Part shown: positions 58,401 through 64,000 of the stretch, piece after piece | How positions within the stretch are numbered: the stretch's first letter is position 1 | How the letters are laid out: the number at the start of each line of letters is the position of its first letter | Source: Trichomonas vaginalis G3 | Lineage: Eukaryota > Parabasalia > Trichomonadida > Trichomonadidae | Assembly: GCF_026262505.1 (NCBI RefSeq) | Contig: NC_067206.1 | Span: 34,921,896 to 34,985,895 of the forward strand | Length of the DNA stretch: 64,000 nt | Direction: 5' to 3' | Notes under the pieces: generated by a model | The model's input: only the letters and a program-made list of their open reading frames with translations | What the model was told of the DNA's origin: nothing | The model's database searches: none | Translations under genes and position numbers: made by a program

Positions 58401-59198
58401 TTATTCTTGACTTTGTTGTTCCATTTGTTGCATTTGTTGTTCTTGAGCTATTTGTTGTTGAAGTTGTTCTTGTAATACAATACTTTCACCAGTTGCATCT
58501 TCCAATTCGAAACTTTCTGCCGTCATTGACAAATACATAGGACATAAAAGTTTTACAGGAACAAAGTTTGCGTCAACTAATGTCAACGTTATACTTGCCA
58601 AAGTGTTTGAGTTCACTAAGGTTGAAAATTCTGCATTCGAATGAACAATAGGCAAACCAGCAGAGAAAGTATTGTTTATACGCATAAGTATCTTTTGGTC
58701 ATAATAGTTTCTGTCGACATTCGAATAACACTTTGAACCTAAGTTTGAAACAATATATAAGATTGGTGTGCTTAATGTCAATGGAATAGACATTCCTTGT
58801 ATGACACCTTTTCCTGTTATAGGAAACTGTTGGTAGTAAAAACCAGAAATAAGTTTTGTATTATAGCTCATATCGTTTATAGTAAACTCAGTCGGACATC
58901 CAAACATAATGAAACCTGCTCTAGTTGCAGCACATGTTACACCCGTACTTAAAGTATTAAATAAGTCAACAAAACCTGTTGGTGGTATATCTGAGTAAGT
59001 ATCTTCAAAGGAGTATTTTTTACCATTCACAACAATAAAAGTCTTCTTGGTGTCAAAAGAGCAAAACAGGCTTTAGTCGTCATTGTGTTTAAGGTTAGTT
59101 TACAATATCGTCCTTGAGGACTTTGTAAGTTTGTTGTTATAGAATTATATGACTCAGGTTTTAGTCGTAATAGTATAAACCACTATGTCTTCTGCCAT
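58401..59198 (-). CDS. Candidate minor capsid (penton) protein, frameshifted start
   Basis: The open part (209 residues, starting only with GTG at 59030) is beta-rich: FVDLFNTLSTGVTCAATRAG, FYYQQFPITGKGVIQGMSIP, LASITLTLVDANFVPVKLL, followed by a Gln/Met-rich tail (EQLQQQIAQEQQMQQMEQ). An ATG at 59198 with a good leader (TTTTAAATATATAAAA) opens MAEDIVVYTITTKT, and two other frames between give NLQSPQGRYCKLTLNTMTTK and SFDTKKTFIVV before the open part, so two shifts interrupt the first 55 residues. Size (about 265 residues), beta content and position between helicase and capsid genes suit the single jelly-roll penton of Polintons. I see no diagnostic motif. Confidence 0.45.
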
Positions 59199-59208
59199 TT
59201 TTATATAT

Positions 59209-59440
59209 TTAAAAGTTTTTCTGAAAGTGGAGAAGAACTTCATCTAAACTTTCACATGGCGTTTCTTGAAGTTCTCTGTCTAAGAAGTTCAAATATTTTG
59301 TAAAGACATAGAACTTTCCTTTGTCTACACGAACAAACAAAACAGGGTCTTTCATATCGTTCAAAGTGTGTAAAGTCCTTTACATGAAATAAAGTCTATA
59401 TTATTTTTCTTAAACACAATCTTTCAAGAAGTTTTGACAT
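59209..59440 (-). pseudogene. Small unknown Maverick gene, frameshifted
   Basis: The ATG at 59440 opens MSKLLERLCLRKI and soon stops. Neighbouring frames give NIDFISCKGLYTL and then an open 48-residue piece (KDPVLFVRVDKGKFYVFTKY, LNFLDRELQETPCESL, EVLLHFQKNF) ending at 59209. About 75 residues if intact. Two one-base shifts near 59,385-59,395 and 59,350 explain the breaks. No family recognised. Confidence 0.45.
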
Positions 59441-59446
59441 TTTTAC

Positions 59447-59980
59447 TTAGCAAATAAATTTTAATGAAATGTTGTGGTCGTCAAATATTTTTATAACGTC
59501 TGGGAAACTATACTTTAAGTTCAACGTTTCACCTCCTTTCATAACGTATATCTTGTCAATGACATTATATGAAACACCACAGCAACCAATGTCGGGTTCT
59601 ATTTCTTTGATGTTTATATCGTCTGCCTCTGTCAAAAGTTTCAATAGTTCTTTCAAAACTTCATGAGGTGCAATGACATATGAGTTCACTTTTACAGGGT
59701 TGTGTTCGACCAAGTTTAACATTATACTTAAAGCTTGACAAATCTTCTCCTGAGTTTGAAGTTTGTCTTTCAGTTGTTGGTAGTCGTTTCGAATATCTGC
59801 AACAGAACTTAAGTCTCTGCTAACTTCAGGATATGTTGGTTCTTTTACAGGAACAATTGTTATACCATCTTTGTCTTCGTATGGTTTCCCCACTTCAACA
59901 TCTCTGTCTTTGACATTGACAATAACACTTTGACTGTTTGTTTGAGTTGGTGAATTTAACTTCACATCTGCCACCGCCAT
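59447..59980 (-). CDS. Unknown Maverick protein, 177 residues
   Basis: The first good ATG is at 59980 (MAVADVKLNSPTQTNSQSVI); the frame extends 18 bases further only to a GTG. After a polar N-terminus come a short coiled coil (VADIRNDYQQLKDKLQTQEK) and a mixed region with EVLKELLKLLTEADDINIKE, GCCGVSYNVIDKIYVMKGGE and a C-terminal SFPDVIKIFDDHNISLKFI. Divergent from the gene at 60046. No family recognised. Confidence 0.6.
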   Translation of the reverse strand: MAVADVKLNSPTQTNSQSVIVNVKDRDVEVGKPYEDKDGITIVPVKEPTYPEVSRDLSSVADIRNDYQQLKDKLQTQEKICQALSIMLNLVEHNPVKVNSYVIAPHEVLKELLKLLTEADDINIKEIEPDIGCCGVSYNVIDKIYVMKGGETLNLKYSFPDVIKIFDDHNISLKFIC

Positions 59981-60045
59981 TAAACCTTTTTGAAACACTT
60001 ACGCTTCTATTTTTTCGGAAATGACATTTTACTTAGAATAAAAAG

Positions 60046-60463
60046 ATGGACGTATTCGGATATCTTTATTGAATTGAAGCAGAACAAAGTTTATACTCAC
60101 AAACAATACAAATACATTGACAGAATAGTTCTTTACACAAACAATGGAAAATGTTATAGAATAGCAGTCTTTGCTGAACCTAAATATTTTCATAAAGCAA
60201 AGAAAGTTGGTATAACTGAAATGGTGAAAGTTCTTGAAGCAGAAAAATATAACTTCAAAACTGACGATATTACTAAAGGAAAGTTTATAATACAATATTA
60301 TGTCAAAACTGGCGTACTGTCAATATTTGACGGAGAGAAGTCAGTTCAAGAACAACTTACTGACCTGCTGCCAAAATCTGCTCGATGGAAGCTGTCGTTA
60401 TGCCAATCTGAGGAGCCCCAGCAGGTTTCATCGAACGAATCTTCAAAAGAGCATCTTCCGTGA
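60046..60463 (+). pseudogene. Unknown Maverick protein, frameshifted near the start
   Basis: The ATG at 60046 follows TTTTACTTAGAATAAAAAG, the same kind of leader as the fibre gene, and reads MDVFGYLY before a stop. The neighbouring frame is open from there to 60463: FIELKQNKVYTHKQYKYIDR, IVLYTNNGKCYRIAVFAEPK, FIIQYYVKTGVLSIFDGEKS. A one-base shift near 60,060 is the simplest reading. The last 107 bases overlap the 3' end of the candidate capsid gene on the other strand, so the true C-terminus may lie earlier and the tail be an artefact of another shift. Confidence 0.5.
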
Positions 60464-61960
60464 AAAGTGCTATTGGTTTTGTAAACTTCTTTGCTTTCAA
60501 ATTCATCTGGACCGTCTCTGTCACCAGTATATTGTATTTGAACTGTACCAACAGTTGAAATACCACCCATAAAGTCTTCTGAGTCAGCAAATGGAATGCC
60601 AAGCAAAAGTTGAACGGTCTCCATTTGTATATTGAGTTTTTTGACCTCCTGTATGAGTCCATACTTTCACATATGGCATAATAGAACTTTGCATTTCAGG
60701 GTTAATGGTTGTTGTGAAGTTGTTGTTAAAGTTCATAGCATCTAATGTCAAGTTGTATGACCCTCATATCCTCAACTGTAGAATATTCTTCTCTTGGATA
60801 ATATTTGCCATCTATGTTTATATGATATTTAATACCAGGGTTGTAGAAACAAGAATAGTCATTTATAGTTCGTCTGAACAGTACAAACATAGTATCTGCA
60901 TGTTTCATTGCAGTTGTTAAAGCAATATCTGTTCTTGCACCTGGGGTCAGCACTTTGGTTTCCAACTTCACCTGCAAAGTCTTTGACAGATATTTGGTGT
61001 ATAGGGAACATAAGTGGAACTGCAATATATTTGGCAGCTAAAGCATTTGAAATATCTGGTCCAACATATAGACTGCAAGTCTGCTTTCTATTCTCTTGCA
61101 TTCAAATTTTTCGCATGTGAACTTAACTGGGTCCCAAGCAGTTCCAGCAGCATTGAAATAATAGTTTACTTCAGTGTTGAGGTTTGAGAAACCAAAGTCT
61201 AAGTCAACCTTGCCTTTGCAAAAGTCACAGAACTTGGCTCCACCAGTTCCAGCTACAGTAATGCTGAATGGGTCTTGTGTTGGTGCAATGACTAAGTTAT
61301 TTTTGCTTGGAGTAAGTTCGATAGAAATTTTTCCTGCCCAGTTTGGCAAGTATCTTAAAAACCTGAAGATGAGGAAAGATGACAAAGGAACTCTAAGTTT
61401 CAGTTTTACTTTAGTGGCAGCAGTTCCATCTGAACCAGAAAGGTTAACATAAACTCCTGGAACGTTAGGGTCAAGTCTTCTTATTTTCTCAATAGTTGCA
61501 TACTGGTCTGTTTGTTCTCTAGCTTGTGGTTGTACTGAGTTTCTCAAAGCGAACCATTCATAGTTTGCCCATGTTACTGTTGAACTAAGTCAGAGTTAGA
61601 ATATATCTTATATCCCATGAAAACTTCTGGAGCATATTGGTATCCGACATAGAAAATTCCATTGCAACCTTTCTTGTCAGACAACTTGGCAGAAGGTTTT
61701 ATTTCAATGTCTTGTTCCACGTATAAGAATGAGTTGTCAATAGAAATAATATGAAACCTGTCGCAAGCAATATCTACTGTTGTTGAAGAACCTTCTCCAA
61801 ACTCACCTACGTTTCCATAAGAAACAGCAGTTGTATATTCGTAAGTTCCAGGAACTATTTCTGACCTTCTAATGGCATTGTCGCATTCGTTATACCATTC
61901 GGAAACATTTCCGTTCATGGCATCCAAAACTGTTGGCGTTATATTCTGAGCGGCGTACAT
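60357..61960 (-). pseudogene. Candidate major capsid protein gene, several frameshifts
   Basis: From the ATG at 61960 (MYAAQNITPTVLDAMNGNVS) to a stop at 60357, five consecutive open pieces in different frames cover about 530 codons: 61574-61960, 61038-61547, 60726-61025, 60624 to about 60480, and then to 60357 (GAPQIGITTASIEQILAAGQ). Beta-rich stretches (VDIACDRFHIISIDNSFLYV, KVKLKLRVPLSSFLIFRFLR, SITVAGTGGAKFCDFCKGKV) and the total length match the double jelly-roll major capsid of Polintons, and no other gene here has that size and character. Identification is by length, composition and place in the element, not by a specific motif. As assembled it cannot make a complete capsid protein. 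Confidence 0.6.
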
Positions 61961-61992
61961 TTCATATGGGTAAAAATATAGAATAGTTGGAT

Positions 61993-64000
61993 TTATGTGT
62001 CATAATAGAACCCACTCGTACCAAGCTTTACTTTCTTCCTGACTGAGTTTTTAACTCTTCTTTTTCCTTCATTGCCACTACTTTCACTAGATGAAGTTAC
62101 TTCTTCACTACTTTCACTTTGTTCTACTCTTCTCTTCTTCTTTGGTGTCGCTTTTGGTAACTTGCCCTCTGCTTCAAGTTGTAGCATCTTTGCCTCATGT
62201 TCACCTAGTATGTTGTTAATTTCCCATGTCCTTTTTGCCTTTGGGCTCTGGTCGCCCATTCAGGTAACCTATATCCTAGAAAGATTTTGTCATAGTTTGT
62301 ATTTGAGTCTTCGCGTATTGTTTGCATGACTCTTTCCTGAGTTTCCGGTTCAAGCTCTTCAAACAGAGCTTGTCCATATGGAATAAGCTCGTTTCCAAAT
62401 ATATGTTTTTGTAGCCATTCTGGTTTTCTTTCCATGTTACCAATAATATCTTTTGTGAATGGGAAAGTTTTTACCCAATGTTTCAGTCTTGCGTCATTTA
62501 TTTCTGTAGTTGGTTTTATTTTGTCAAGGAACATGTTTTTCAATACTAACATTTCATTTGGTACTGTCCATTTGAGTTTTCTTAAATATTCATCCCTTCT
62601 CAGTTCATTGTCTGCAAAGTAAGTTTTTATGACATTTTGCAAACTTTCGTTTGCAAGGTCATGTACAATAGGTTCTCTTCCTTCTCTCTCCCTAACTTTC
62701 TTTCTAAACTCTTCACCAAATATACCATCTCTATGGTTCTGTGTAGTTCTTTGAGATAAATGTTCTAGAACGTCAGGTGTTATATTTCCATCAGCCATGT
62801 TCATTTCATACTGGTCCAAAATATCTGCATGTTTCATATCTTTCAATGGCATTAAAGCCGCGCTGAAAATACCAGCTATATCTGGTTCACCATTCACTTC
62901 CATTGCGTCTACAACTTCTTGGAATTGAGGTTGTAAGTTTATGAACCACCTATCCGGATTAGCTTTATGACCCCATCTCATTGTAGTTCCATAGTCTGCA
63001 GAAACAAAAGTAGGTTTGTTTCCATATTGGCTAGGTTCTGAATGAACTTTAAACAATGTTTCATTTCTATATGTTTTGTTGAAATTTAACCTTTTATTTT
63101 CACCGAGTTCAGCCAAAGATTGAACGTTATATGGTCGTAAGTAAAAAGGATTGTTGTATTTGCGTACATTTTCTTTCAGTACTTCCATTCTATGCTGAAT
63201 ATTTTCATCTGATGTTGGAGTCTTTTGTATGTCGGCGAACATTTTTCGATATTCTTCTACTCTGTCAGCCGAATTTTTCTTAGACTCTTGGAAAGATTCC
63301 ATATTCTCCGCATACACTTGTTGAGGGTCAAGATTTTTCGGCTGTTCCAAATCTTCATCTAGTTCTGTGAAGTTAGTTTCCAAAGGAGGGATTTGTTCGT
63401 TTCCTTCAGGCTCTTCTAGCTGTTGTTGCTGAACTATTTCTTCCATGTCTGGTTGTATCTGAACTTCTTCCTGTTGAGTTTCTTGTACCTCATCTGCTGG
63501 CATTTCATATATTCCGAGACCGTTTTTAACAAGTTCCCTATCTAAGTCATCCGGACTCATAAACCTTTCTTCTTTCGTTCCGTCTCTATTTTTTACGCGT
63601 TTCATGAAGAGAGTTGAATTATCATTTAGCTCTGACACCAAATATCTCGGAGTAAATTCATCCATGTCATTTGGATGATATGCTATTAAATCATATCCCT
63701 TAGCGAGCTTGTATTTTCCAGGTTTGAAATTATATTCCATTTGGTGCTGAAACATAAAGCTAAATAGGTTCGGGTCATTATTTCCTTCCTTGAACTTTCT
63801 AATAGCTTCTTTATATCTGTCACTAAAGTCAAGAGTATCTGGGTAACCATAATCTTCCTTAAGCATTTTTAAGAATTCTTGGTTTCCTTGTTCTCTACTT
63901 CTTTTATGTCCTTGCTCTGTTTGTGGTTGTTGTTGTGCTGGATTTTGAACTGTTGGTTGTTGTGCTGGATTTTGAACTGTTGGTTGTTGTGCTGGATTTT
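61993..64000 (-). CDS. Large unknown Maverick protein, 5' end beyond the window
   Basis: The frame is open from the right edge to 62205; the ATG at 63866 is internal, because the same frame continues upstream through repeated NPAQQPTVQ and PQTEQGHKRSREQGNQEF to position 64000. Residues after that ATG include an acidic Gln/Glu-rich segment (DMEEIVQQQQLEEPEGNE) and a long helical C-terminal half (WVKTFPFTKDIIGNMERK, LEPETQERVMQTIREDS). It stops at 62205, while a frame entered near 62,240, in an A run, continues to 61993 with a basic Ser-rich tail (PKKKRRVEQSESSEEVTSSS), so one shift is likely. It is upstream of the capsid gene in the same direction; a virion-internal protein would fit. No family recognised. 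Confidence 0.6.

Larger units (their letters stand above)
42030..64000. mobile_element. Maverick/Polinton virus-like transposon, right part missing
   Basis: At least 22 kb of densely packed genes on both strands. The hallmark genes are a retroviral-type integrase (46137-47095), an FtsK/A32-like ATPase (55303-56179) and a candidate capsid gene (60357-61960). A protein-primed DNA polymerase B and an adenovirus-type protease, also typical of the group, are not visible and may lie beyond the right edge. Unusual cargo comprises a DNA adenine methyltransferase, a tail-fibre-like protein, an HNH endonuclease, KilA-N proteins and an SF3 helicase. Mavericks are known to be very abundant in Trichomonas vaginalis. 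At least fifteen likely frameshifts show a damaged copy or homopolymer errors in the assembly. The left border is approximate. Confidence 0.85.

Overview
The window looks like nuclear DNA of a trichomonad, most probably Trichomonas vaginalis or a close relative. The host genes are intronless and AT-rich. They include ankyrin-repeat proteins with the long N-terminal region typical of the large trichomonad DUF3447/ankyrin family, an R2R3 Myb protein, long coiled-coil proteins and a TBC Rab-GAP. The right third is a large virus-like Maverick/Polinton transposon, a class very abundant in that genome. No rRNA, tRNA or CRISPR array was seen. The species call is an inference from gene families, not from a search.

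Layout. 1-24,833 holds host genes: the 5' end of an ankyrin gene on the minus strand; a highly biased, C-ending-codon coiled-coil repeat protein (214-3087) and its AT-rich, diverged partial copy (5640-7085), separated by an array of long hairpins (4740-5480); a frameshifted ankyrin gene; a 1088-residue coiled-coil protein divergent from an intact ankyrin gene; a Myb protein; gene fragments copied from two neighbours (17,140-17,751); an ankyrin gene broken by a MITE and by minisatellite blocks (17,916-20,480); a multi-pass membrane protein; and a TBC-domain protein. 24,834-39,200 is transposon-rich: three apparently non-autonomous DNA elements, one nested (25,126-30,282), a 5'-truncated glycine-rich gene, and two inverted 1.09-kb elements flanked by TTAA that bracket two ankyrin genes. 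Two further host genes follow (39,183 and 40,108).

From about 42,030 to the right edge lies a Maverick/Polinton that continues beyond the window. It carries a retroviral-type integrase, an FtsK/A32-like packaging ATPase, a candidate double jelly-roll major capsid protein, a candidate penton and an SF3 helicase. It also carries cargo less expected for such an element: a D12-class adenine DNA methyltransferase, a phage-like tail-fibre/collar protein, an HNH endonuclease and two KilA-N genes. DNA polymerase B and the cysteine protease were not found, so they may lie beyond the right edge. Many reading frames contain single-base shifts, several in A runs, so this copy is either decaying or carries assembly errors. 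Genes are packed tightly and alternate in strand. Most start 10-20 bases after a TTTTTA-like motif.

The most unusual part is 50,000-55,300 inside the Maverick. Two paralogous divergent gene pairs are each separated by a tandem-repeat array, but the two arrays have unrelated sequences. A third array of 86-bp hairpin repeats lies between them. The same element also contains shortened copies of two genes placed directly upstream of their full-length relatives.
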